This document shows, in pieces, positions 1 to 5,777 of a stretch of DNA of 9,151 nt. The stretch spans positions 1-9,151 of the forward strand of contig JAAEQP010000414.1 of assembly GCA_024231375.1 (NCBI GenBank), given 5' to 3'. The notes under the pieces were generated by a model. The model was not told the DNA's origin, searched no databases, and worked only from the letters and a program-made list of their open reading frames with translations. Positions within the stretch are counted from its first letter, which is position 1; every line of letters starts with the position of its first letter. Made by a program: the position numbers and the translations under genes. This DNA is from a bacterium. GTDB taxonomy: Bacteria; Hydrogenedentota; Hydrogenedentia; Hydrogenedentiales; SLHB01.

Positions 1-36
1 CCCTCCAAGAAAAGCGGTTGTTGTGTGGCTGCGAGG

Positions 37-1620
37 CTACCGCGCTACGTTGATGACCCGATCGGCACGGGCGGCGCTCCCGGCTGCGTCCCAGGCGATG
101 AGGGTGACGCGATAGGAACCGGGCTTGTCGTAGGTGTGGGTGGTGTCTTTCTCGGCGCATGGGAGTCCGTCGTCGAAGTCCCACAGAACCGCGGCAATCT
201 CGCCGGGTTCGCTTGAGAAACGGACGGGACTCCCCACTCTTGCTTCTCCCTTCACTTCAAACGCCACCGCGGGAGGCGGCGAGAACGGTTTCGCGGGCGG
301 GAGGCTGTCGTCGGCGTTGCCGGCCACAGTGCAGTCATCCCACTCCAGGGCTTTGTATGCGCCCACACGGCTGACCGCCCGGCCCGTGTTGTCGGCGATG
401 GTACACCGCACGAATCGCAGATGGTCGACGTTGGCGCCCATGATTTGAAGGCCCAGCCGGGTGTTGTCGCGGAATACGCAATCTTCCCAGACGGCGTGGT
501 TCATGTTGCCGACAATCCGGAACCCGTGACCTTCGTCGCCGGGATACTTCACATCTCCCAGACCTACCGGCATATCACTGAACGTGCAGGCATGGAAATA
601 CTGGTAGGTGACGCCGCCCTTCTCGCCCTGGAACTGCGCGCCCCATTGGTTGCAGGCGGACACGGCGTTGCGTCCCCAGAACATGTACTCTTTCGGACGC
701 GGGGCGGACACGGACAACCCGATCTTGGCCCCGCCGTCGATGACGTTGTCTGTGTACACGCCGTACGACCCGATGCCCTCAATACCGCAGAACTTGTGGA
801 TTCCCGAGTGATCGCTGATGGTGTTGCGCCGGACCGCGCAGTAGTCGGCCGAACCGATGCTCAGCCAATGGTCGATGCGGTTGTCCTCAATGACGCACCG
901 GTCACACTCAAGCCACACTTCGATGCCGAGTCCCGTCCCGCCTGAGCGGGCGACCGTGTTCCGTCGAATGACGATGTCGCTCGACCCGTTGTCGGCGAAG
1001 ATGCCGCCGCGCCCCGTGTGGTCGATGGTGTTGTCTTCCACGCGGTTCCGTGACGAACCCCAGGACAGACGGATACCGCCGCCATAGGGTCTGTTGACGC
1101 CGACGTTCTCGATGCGGCAATGGTCGATGACGCTGTCGGTGACGCCGCGTTCACGGGAGGGATTTTGCCCGGTGAAGTGAATGCCGTGGGGGCCAAAGGT
1201 CTTCGTGTCGCCAATATCGCGGATAGTCACGTGGTGGATGTGAACTCGGCGCGCGTTGCTGCCTTCAATGCCCTGAGTGACGTTGGTGCTCATGTCGGCG
1301 TCGAGGGTCAGGTGACACAGCTCTGTGTCCTCACACCCAGAGACGCTCACCATAGCGGATAGTGCGTCACCCGCGAATCGGAGGACAGTCTCGTCTTGAC
1401 CCGCGCCTTTCAGACAGATACCCGGCTTCAAGGCTACGGCGCCGTCGACGAGGAATTCACCAGCGGGCAGGAGGACCGTGTCGCCCGGGGCCGCGTCATC
1501 GATGGCCGATTGAATAGCGGCGCGGTCCTTGCCCGCGACGTTCACCTCGGCCGCGAAACACAGGGGCGCGATGCAGATGAATGCCACGAGCAACGACCAC
1601 AGTGATCGCCCTTGCCACAT
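37..1620 (-). CDS. Secreted right-handed parallel beta-helix protein with C-terminal PKD domain
   Basis: A 527-residue protein, probably exported and able to bind or cleave a polysaccharide. Residues 1-23/24 form a signal peptide (short basic start, hydrophobic core, cleavage near CFA-AEV). Residues about 30-80 have the usual opening of pectate-lyase-like folds (AIQSAIDDAAPGDTVLLPAG, then a hydrophobic strand ending LKGAG). Residues about 85-440 are successive beta-helix coils with recurring Asn-Thr-Ile/Val turns (for example EDNTIDHTGRGGIF, RRNTVARSGGTGLGIEV, RRNTISDHSGI). A proline-rich linker (440-450) leads to a PKD domain at about 451-527, recognised by VLWDFDDG and HTYDKPGSYRVTL. ATG start is supported by GGGGAG 7 bases upstream. 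It begins 18 bases after the stop of the BNR protein gene and is probably its operon partner. The fold is clear; lyase, hydrolase or purely binding activity cannot be decided, and I see no diagnostic catalytic triad. Confidence 0.9.
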   Translation of the reverse strand: MWQGRSLWSLLVAFICIAPLCFAAEVNVAGKDRAAIQSAIDDAAPGDTVLLPAGEFLVDGAVALKPGICLKGAGQDETVLRFAGDALSAMVSVSGCEDTELCHLTLDADMSTNVTQGIEGSNARRVHIHHVTIRDIGDTKTFGPHGIHFTGQNPSRERGVTDSVIDHCRIENVGVNRPYGGGIRLSWGSSRNRVEDNTIDHTGRGGIFADNGSSDIVIRRNTVARSGGTGLGIEVWLECDRCVIEDNRIDHWLSIGSADYCAVRRNTISDHSGIHKFCGIEGIGSYGVYTDNVIDGGAKIGLSVSAPRPKEYMFWGRNAVSACNQWGAQFQGEKGGVTYQYFHACTFSDMPVGLGDVKYPGDEGHGFRIVGNMNHAVWEDCVFRDNTRLGLQIMGANVDHLRFVRCTIADNTGRAVSRVGAYKALEWDDCTVAGNADDSLPPAKPFSPPPAVAFEVKGEARVGSPVRFSSEPGEIAAVLWDFDDGLPCAEKDTTHTYDKPGSYRVTLIAWDAAGSAARADRVINVAR

Positions 1621-1627
1621 GCTCTCT

Positions 1628-1633
1628 CTCCCC
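1628..1633 (-). promoter_or_regulatory. Ribosome binding site of the beta-helix gene
   Basis: GGGGAG on the minus strand, 7 bases before the ATG, lies within the 18-base gap between the two secreted-protein genes. It shows that the downstream cistron has its own initiation signal. Confidence 0.6.
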
Positions 1634-1638
1634 GCGGG

Positions 1639-2763
1639 TTACTTCCCGTAGAACCAATCCACACCGATGCGGGCCACGTGCAGTCCGTCGCGCTGGTGGT
1701 AGCTGACGACGGCGACATCATCGAGATAGGTCACACTGGGGTAGCCGTAGTCGTTGTCGGGCTCGCCACCGATGATGCGTTCGTTCTCCCACGTCTCGCC
1801 GTCGTCTTTGGAGATGACGGACACGAAGGGCGTGCGCCAGCGCGGGTCTTTGGGACCGTCCACGCACCGCATGAGCAAGAGATCGCCGGTCGTGGGGATG
1901 CGCGAAATGCTGAAGGCGGACGACGTGTACGGCGGCAGGCGGAGTTCCTTCACGGCCTCGCCCGGCGACCACGTGACGCCTTGGTCGTCCGAATAGGCCT
2001 TGCCCATATAGCCGCTGTAGGTGCGCACGAGCATGAGGAGCCGACCGTCTTTCAACTCGACGATCTGAGGTTCTTGCGCTTCGACAGGCAACGTGTTGAC
2101 GTCGTTCTTGCTGCGCCACCACGTGTACCCGTTGTCGTCGGAGTAGTAGCAGAAGCTGCCGTACCCGGCATGGTCGCCGCCCTCACTCTTCATCTGTGTT
2201 TCGCCGGGCGCCACGATGCGGCCAGTCGACAACCGAAGCAGCTTGTCGTTGTGGATGATGTTGTACCCGGCGTTGGGGGTCAGGATAAACTGGTCGCCCC
2301 ACGAGGCGGTTTCATCCACGGACCGGCGGTAGTAGTTGTGACCGAAGAGCGGGTCCATGCTGCTCCGGTAGATGTAACTCATGAGGATGTGGCCGTCGTC
2401 GATCCGCACGAAACTCGGGTGGCAGTAGATCTCTTCTTTGTACGTGGGCGTGGGTTTAGGGATGATGACCGTTTCGTCGCCCCAGGTTTTGCCTTGGTCG
2501 GACGAATACCGCGCCGCGATGCCGCCGCTGGCGCTGCCGTCGGCGTTCATGTGGGTATAGGCCATGAACAGGCGGCCATCCTTGAGTTCAATGATGTCAC
2601 CGGGCGTGCCGCGGTAGCCGTAGGTGCGCACGGGCAGTTGCACGGCCAGCACGTCTTCGAAGAGCATGTTCTTCGCCTCCTGGGCGCCGGTCATCGGCAC
2701 GACGACGGCACAGCAGAGTCCCGCGATGAGCAGACTCGTTCCCCACGTGTGATTCAAGCGCAT
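1639..2763 (-). CDS. Secreted BNR-repeat / sialidase-like beta-propeller protein
   Basis: A 374-residue exported protein of the non-viral sialidase (BNR) superfamily, a six-bladed propeller that in known members removes sialic acid or related terminal sugars. An N-terminal signal peptide covers about residues 1-27 (hydrophobic LLIAGLCCAVVVPM, then TGAQEA). Four good Asp boxes of the form SxDxGxTW are visible at residues 87-94, 208-215, 258-265 and 318-325, with a degenerate one at 148-155. Other family features are the repeated strand ELKDGRLxM at about 59-67 and 237-244, Glu231 in EPQIVEL, Arg247 in MLVRT, and Tyr341 in the last blade. Length fits a single-domain member. ATG start has GGGAGGG 9 bases upstream. 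It is the first gene of a unit with the beta-helix/PKD protein. True sialidase activity is uncertain: many environmental homologues labelled this way have unknown substrates. Confidence 0.88.
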   Translation of the reverse strand: MRLNHTWGTSLLIAGLCCAVVVPMTGAQEAKNMLFEDVLAVQLPVRTYGYRGTPGDIIELKDGRLFMAYTHMNADGSASGGIAARYSSDQGKTWGDETVIIPKPTPTYKEEIYCHPSFVRIDDGHILMSYIYRSSMDPLFGHNYYRRSVDETASWGDQFILTPNAGYNIIHNDKLLRLSTGRIVAPGETQMKSEGGDHAGYGSFCYYSDDNGYTWWRSKNDVNTLPVEAQEPQIVELKDGRLLMLVRTYSGYMGKAYSDDQGVTWSPGEAVKELRLPPYTSSAFSISRIPTTGDLLLMRCVDGPKDPRWRTPFVSVISKDDGETWENERIIGGEPDNDYGYPSVTYLDDVAVVSYHQRDGLHVARIGVDWFYGK

Positions 2764-2825
2764 GGCTGACGTCCCTCCCTGTCCCTACGTCAATAGAGCG
2801 TGAAATTCAGTCCCGTTCCGAGCGG

Positions 2826-2848
2826 CGCATCGGCATTGGGCCGATGCG
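2826..2848 (-). other. Leader hairpin upstream of the BNR gene
   Basis: A perfect 9-bp inverted repeat (CGCATCGGC / GCCGATGCG) around a 5-base loop. If the promoter at 2910-2938 is used, the hairpin sits in the roughly 140-base leader of the BNR mRNA, about 60 bases before the start codon. No T-run follows, so it is not an obvious attenuator; it could stabilise the transcript or bind a regulator. The structure is seen directly; the role is unknown. Confidence 0.55.
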
Positions 2849-2909
2849 GCCGGTCGTCGTCTCAACATGGATAGCGGTTCTCCAGGACTCGTTCCAGACA
2901 CGGAGGCTC

Positions 2910-2938
2910 ACTCTAGCGGGCTGGGGATGGGGAGTCAA
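2910..2938 (-). promoter_or_regulatory. Sigma70-type promoter for the BNR / beta-helix unit
   Basis: On the minus strand TTGACT (2933-2938) and TAGAGT (2910-2915) are separated by exactly 17 bases. The -35 matches consensus at 5 of 6 positions and the -10 at 4 of 6. The same two hexamers with the same spacing occur before the HAD gene in this window, which strengthens the call. It predicts a leader of about 140 bases. Confidence 0.6.
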
Positions 2939-2958
2939 TTGGTGGGTGGAGGCGGACT

Positions 2959-3053
2959 CGGCCGCCCCTACAGGGCTCTCGGGGATGGGTTGTGCGATCC
3001 CGGGGTTCCGCTTCGCTTCACCCCGGGCTGTTATGTGCGGTCCCTTCGGGACC
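2959..3053. repeat. Dispersed-type multi-hairpin intergenic repeat
   Basis: Three modules follow one another: a CCGCCCCTACAGGGCTC block with a small stem, a hairpin with 8-bp perfect arms CCCGGGGT (2999-3006) and ACCCCGGG (3020-3027) around a CGCTTCGCTTC-like loop, and a hairpin GGTCCC-TTC-GGGACC (3039-3053). From memory, this three-part arrangement resembles short repeats found in many copies between genes of planctomycete-like and verrucomicrobial bacteria. The hairpins are seen directly; family membership is recollection and needs a copy-number search. It has no coding capacity of its own and would be non-autonomous. Confidence 0.65.
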
Positions 3054-3068
3054 ATGGGAGAAGTCTTT

Positions 3069-3202
3069 GTAGGGTGCGTCGACGCGCACCAAAGGTGCGG
3101 CGAGCACGCACCGTTCCACCACGGCCAAAGCCTTGGGTGTCAGGGAATCAGAAGATGGTGCGTGCTCGTCGCGGCCGGGGGCCGTTCCTCGACACACCCT
3201 AC
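3069..3202. repeat. 134-bp inverted-repeat element (REP-pair or MITE-like)
   Basis: The ends are inverted copies: the first 14 bases, GTAGGGTGCGTCGA, pair with the last 14, TCGACACACCCTAC, with one mismatch. An inner pair is perfect over 12 bases (CGAGCACGCACC at 3101-3112 with GGTGCGTGCTCG at 3157-3168). The left arm holds a 10-bp palindrome GCGTCGACGC (3076-3085) and a small hairpin CGCACC-AAA-GGTGCG (3085-3099). The centre, 3113-3156, is unique. The GTAGGGTGCGT terminus is familiar from REP-like elements mobilised by TnpA-type REP transposases, but no such gene is present. I see no target-site duplication. Confidence 0.65.
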
Positions 3203-3255
3203 CGCGGCCCCATGTCCCCGATTTCCGGGGCTGGCGCCGTAGCGGGGTTGAACCG

Positions 3256-3921
3256 TCAACACCCAATTCGTCGCAAGGCGTCCGGCAGATCATTGAGCGT
3301 TTCGATGGTGTCGTCAGCGCTTTCCTGGCGCGTGCGCGGGACCTGGAACCGAGACAATCCCTCCAGTACGCGGATGGTGCGCCATCCGGCCGCATTGGCG
3401 GGAGCGATGTCGTTGTCGATGCGGTCGCCAATCATGACCGCGTCGGCGGGGCGGCATCCGGCCTGTTCGAGCGCGCATTCGAAGATACGGGGGTCGGGCT
3501 TCTCCAGGCCAAGCTCGGCCGATGCGAGTACCACGTCGAAGTAGTCGCGGATGCCCCATGCTCTGAGTCGGTCTTCGGCGCCCGCCGATTGGTTGGCGAT
3601 GACGCCCAGATCGTAACGGCCGTGGAGGGATTCGAGCAGTTCCGGCACGCCGGGGTACAGCTTCAAGGGGCCATGGTCCCAGGGAGATTGGGCGAGAATT
3701 GCCCGGCGGTCGTCTTCTCTGAATCCGAGGGCTTCCAGCATTCCCATGAACGGGCTGGACAGGAACCGGGTCGAGGCATCCTCGCATATGATCCACAGTT
3801 GACCCACGGTCCGCGAAATCCCGCGCGTGGCGAGCGCGTCGCGCGTGAGTCGTAGGCGCGCCTCTTGCGACCCGGTCTCGTCGACCAAGGTCCAGCCCAT
3901 GTCGAAGAACAGCCATGTCAT
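3256..3921 (-). CDS. HAD-superfamily hydrolase
   Basis: A 221-residue cytosolic phosphohydrolase-like protein of the HAD superfamily with a helical cap between motifs I and II. Motif I is FFDMGWTL with nucleophile Asp7; motif II is LGVIANQS at about 105-112; motif III is the Lys141 of LEKPDPRIF; motif IV is MIGDRIDND (163-171). The +2 residue of motif I, normally the Asp acid/base, is Gly9, and the usual Ser/Thr of motif II is Ala109, so catalysis may be altered, although DxG forms of motif I are known in active HAD phosphatases. I chose the ATG at 3921, not the longer frame starting with TTG at 3975, because GGAG lies 8 bases before it and the TTG is itself part of the predicted -35 box. Substrate unknown. 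It is divergent from an oxidoreductase. Confidence 0.85.
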   Translation of the reverse strand: MTWLFFDMGWTLVDETGSQEARLRLTRDALATRGISRTVGQLWIICEDASTRFLSSPFMGMLEALGFREDDRRAILAQSPWDHGPLKLYPGVPELLESLHGRYDLGVIANQSAGAEDRLRAWGIRDYFDVVLASAELGLEKPDPRIFECALEQAGCRPADAVMIGDRIDNDIAPANAAGWRTIRVLEGLSRFQVPRTRQESADDTIETLNDLPDALRRIGC

Positions 3922-3929
3922 GGTGGGGA

Positions 3930-3933
3930 CTCC
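3930..3933 (-). promoter_or_regulatory. Ribosome binding site deciding the HAD start
   Basis: GGAG on the minus strand, 8 bases before the ATG at 3921. The longer frame would begin upstream of the promoter -10 and so would not be transcribed. Confidence 0.6.
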
Positions 3934-3946
3934 GTTTTGTTCGGCG

Positions 3947-3975
3947 ACTCTACCGCGGCGGTAGGCGCGAGTCAA
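3947..3975 (-). promoter_or_regulatory. Sigma70-type promoter for the HAD gene
   Basis: Minus strand TTGACT (3970-3975) and TAGAGT (3947-3952) with 17 bases between, identical in both hexamers to the promoter of the BNR unit. It predicts a leader of only about 20 bases, just enough for the ribosome site. Confidence 0.65.
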
Positions 3976-3995
3976 CGCTACCCTCTCGGTCCCGA

Positions 3996-4025
3996 TTGAC
4001 CATCCGCCTTCAAACCGACTAGGGT
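3996..4025 (+). promoter_or_regulatory. Possible promoter for the first oxidoreductase gene
   Basis: TTGACC (3996-4001) and TAGGGT (4020-4025) with 18 bases between. The -35 is good and the -10 matches only T, A and the final T. It lies back to back with the HAD promoter. Weaker than the other promoters in the window. Confidence 0.35.
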
Positions 4026-4077
4026 ATGGGCCATTACATGTGGCAACTCCCGGCGGCGCGCCCGCCGTTCAGCGTGG

Positions 4078-4083
4078 AAGGAG
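4078..4083 (+). promoter_or_regulatory. Ribosome binding site deciding the start of the first oxidoreductase
   Basis: AAGGAG 7 bases before the ATG at 4091 supports that start over the one at 4040, which would add 17 residues of low-complexity sequence before the Rossmann strand. Confidence 0.7.
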
Positions 4084-4090
4084 CGGAAGG

Positions 4091-5224
4091 ATGAAGACGT
4101 ACAAGGTAGGGTTCCTGGGGTTTGGGTTCATTGGCAAGGTGCATGCCTACGGGTACGTCAACCTGCCGTTGTTCTACGACCCGGTGCCGGTGCAGGCGCG
4201 GATCACGCACGTATGCACAAGCCGAATGGAGACCGCCGAGAAGGGCCGGCTCCAGGTCGGCGCGGACGTGGCCACGACAGATTTCCGCGCCATCACGGAG
4301 AACCCGGATATCGACATTGTCCACATCTGCACGCCCAACGACCGGCATCGCGACGAGTTGTTGTCGGCCATGGCGCACAACAAGCACATCTACTGCGACA
4401 AGCCGTTGGTAGCGACACTGGCGGAAGCCGACGAGATTCAGACGGCTCTCAAGGACTACACAGGCACGGCGCAGATGACGTTGCAGAACCGGTTCTTCCC
4501 GGCCACCATGCGTGCGAAACAGCTCATGGACGAGGGGTTCCTGGGTGACTTGCTCGAATTCCGCGCGGACTACCTCCATTCGGGTAGCGCCGATCCGAGC
4601 GCACCGTTGAAATGGAAGTTATCGGGACAGGCTGGCGGCGGCGTTATCGCGGACCTGGCGTCGCACATCATGGATCTGATCCACCATCTGCTGGGCGACT
4701 ACGAATCTTTGCTGGCATCGACGCATGTGGCGTACCCGGATCGTCCGTCGCTTGAGGACCCGAGCAAGCGTGTACCCGTTGACGCCGAGGACAGCGTGAT
4801 GATGCTGGCGCGGATGGCATCGGGCGGCCTGGGCCATATCGGAGCGACCAAAATCGCCACGGGCACGGAAGATGAACTGCGGTTCGAACTACACGGGTCC
4901 AAGGGCGCGTTGCGGTTCAACGCTATGGACCCGCATCACCTGGAAATCTACGACCGCGCGGCGGACGGCAAACCCATCGGCGGACGCCAGGGTTGGACGC
5001 GGGTCGCCACGGGTCAGCGCTACCCCGCACCCGCGGCGGGATTCCCAAGTCCCAAGAACAGCATGGGGTGGATGCGGAGTCACATGGCGTGTCTCGCGAA
5101 CTTCCTGCAATCCGTGGCCGACGGCACACCGGGCAATCCCGGTCTGGACCAGGGCATCTACATCCAACGCCTCATCGAACGCTGCCGCGAGTCCGCCGCC
5201 AGCGGGCAGTGGGTGAAGGTGTGA
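4091..5224 (+). CDS. Gfo/Idh/MocA-family NAD(P)-dependent oxidoreductase
   Basis: A 377-residue cytosolic enzyme of the Gfo/Idh/MocA family, which oxidises, reduces or epimerises sugars and inositols with tightly bound or exchanging NAD(P). The N-terminal Rossmann strand reads YKVGFLGFGFIGKVHA with the GxGxxG at residues 10-15. NPDIDIVHICTPNDRH (71-86) is the conserved strand after the nucleotide-binding core. The family EKP motif appears as DKP (103-105, Lys104 the likely catalytic lysine). In the C-terminal domain GGGVIADLASHIMDL (182-196) gives Asp188 and His192 of the conserved DxxxH. The last residues (GLDQGIYIQRLIERC) match the family end. Start chosen at the ATG with AAGGAG 7 bases before it. 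It ends 16 bases from the end of the converging DUF2085 gene. Exact substrate cannot be read from sequence. Confidence 0.9.
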   Translation: MKTYKVGFLGFGFIGKVHAYGYVNLPLFYDPVPVQARITHVCTSRMETAEKGRLQVGADVATTDFRAITENPDIDIVHICTPNDRHRDELLSAMAHNKHIYCDKPLVATLAEADEIQTALKDYTGTAQMTLQNRFFPATMRAKQLMDEGFLGDLLEFRADYLHSGSADPSAPLKWKLSGQAGGGVIADLASHIMDLIHHLLGDYESLLASTHVAYPDRPSLEDPSKRVPVDAEDSVMMLARMASGGLGHIGATKIATGTEDELRFELHGSKGALRFNAMDPHHLEIYDRAADGKPIGGRQGWTRVATGQRYPAPAAGFPSPKNSMGWMRSHMACLANFLQSVADGTPGNPGLDQGIYIQRLIERCRESAASGQWVKV

Positions 5225-5236
5225 GGGAGGCGAGCG

Positions 5237-5264
5237 GCTGTCAGCTATCGGCTGTCGGCTTTCG
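5237..5264. repeat. Heptanucleotide tandem repeat, four units
   Basis: Four consecutive 7-base units on the plus strand: GCTGTCA, GCTATCG, GCTGTCG, GCTTTCG, consensus GCTNTCR. The array straddles the stop codon of the DUF2085 gene on the minus strand and reaches into the 16-base gap to the converging oxidoreductase, so it supplies the last residues of that protein. Repeats of this GCTATCG type are familiar to me from intergenic regions of several bacterial genomes; the family link is recollection. Confidence 0.6.
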
Positions 5265-5777
5265 GCCAATGAACAGGGCGGTGATGGCTGCGACGGCCGA
5301 GGTGGCTATGACTGCGAGACCGGCTAGGGCGACCGTATCCAATACAGAGGCGAGTGCTGGTAGGGGCAGATGCACAAGAACCTGAAGCAGCACGGCGCAG
5401 GCTGCGAGGGCGACGAGGTAGGCTTTGGGTGAGCCGCCGGCCTGGAGCGTCGGGCGGACGCGTTGGATGGACTGCCAGAGCAGATACAGCGCGCCGGCGA
5501 TGAACGCCTGCCCGGATAGGGTGCGGATGGCCGGGGTCTGGGGGACGAGGTGATGCCCGGTCACGACCATCTGGAGTAGAAACACCACGTGCAGCGCCAG
5601 GATGCCGCGTGTCGGCCGGAACCGCATCACGGGTAGCAGCAAGGGCATGAACGCGGCACCGATGTAGACGCCCGCGCACCGGTGGCACAGAGCGAGCGAT
5701 TCGCCTCCGGGAATCCATGATCGGCCTTCTTGCTGGTGGCACAAGTGCGAGAACACGGTCTTGGCAAGGTCGTGCAC
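5241..5777 (-). CDS. DUF2085 integral membrane protein
   Basis: A 178-residue membrane protein of the uncharacterised DUF2085 family. The family signature is present: SHLCHQQEGRS (10-20) followed by LALCHRCAGVYIG (28-40), giving Cys13, His14, Cys31 and Cys34, a possible metal-binding or redox cluster at the membrane face. Hydrophobic segments lie at about 36-51, 58-75, 88-103, 119-138 and 143-170, so four or five membrane spans. I chose the GTG at 5777, which overlaps the stop of the upstream gene by one base (TAGTG) and has GAGGGG 5 bases before it; the longer frame from 5873 would overlap the upstream gene by nearly 100 bases with no family residues. The C terminus (KPTADS) is encoded by the heptanucleotide repeat. 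Function unknown; tight coupling suggests joint expression with the propeller protein. Confidence 0.8.
   Translation of the reverse strand: MHDLAKTVFSHLCHQQEGRSWIPGGESLALCHRCAGVYIGAAFMPLLLPVMRFRPTRGILALHVVFLLQMVVTGHHLVPQTPAIRTLSGQAFIAGALYLLWQSIQRVRPTLQAGGSPKAYLVALAACAVLLQVLVHLPLPALASVLDTVALAGLAVIATSAVAAITALFIGRKPTADS

Larger units (their letters stand above)
2764..3255. other. 492-base non-coding region rich in palindromes
   Basis: This gap between the starts of the BNR unit and the end of the HAD gene has no credible gene: the open frames crossing it lack ribosome sites and run through palindromes. From left to right it holds the BNR leader with a 9-bp hairpin, the BNR promoter, a multi-hairpin repeat, a 134-bp inverted-repeat element, and finally a small stem (CCCCG, 5-base loop, CGGGG at 3216-3230) just past the HAD stop codon. 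That last stem has no T-run, so I do not call it an intrinsic terminator. Confidence 0.75.

Noticed and set aside
1612..2769. Long plus-strand open frame of 385 codons opposite the BNR gene
   Set aside because: It is the complement of the sialidase-like gene, rich in Val, His, Arg and Ala as expected of an antisense shadow in GC-rich DNA, with no recognisable domain.
3069..3202. CRISPR array or insertion sequence
   Set aside because: The repeats are inverted, not regularly spaced direct copies, and there is no transposase or Cas gene in the window.
3216..3230. CCCCG-5-CGGGG stem after the HAD stop as an intrinsic terminator
   Set aside because: The stem is only 5 bp and no T-run follows on the minus strand.
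2867..3544. Plus-strand open frame of 225 codons across the repeats
   Set aside because: It runs through palindromic repeats and then antisense to the HAD gene, with no ribosome site or domain.
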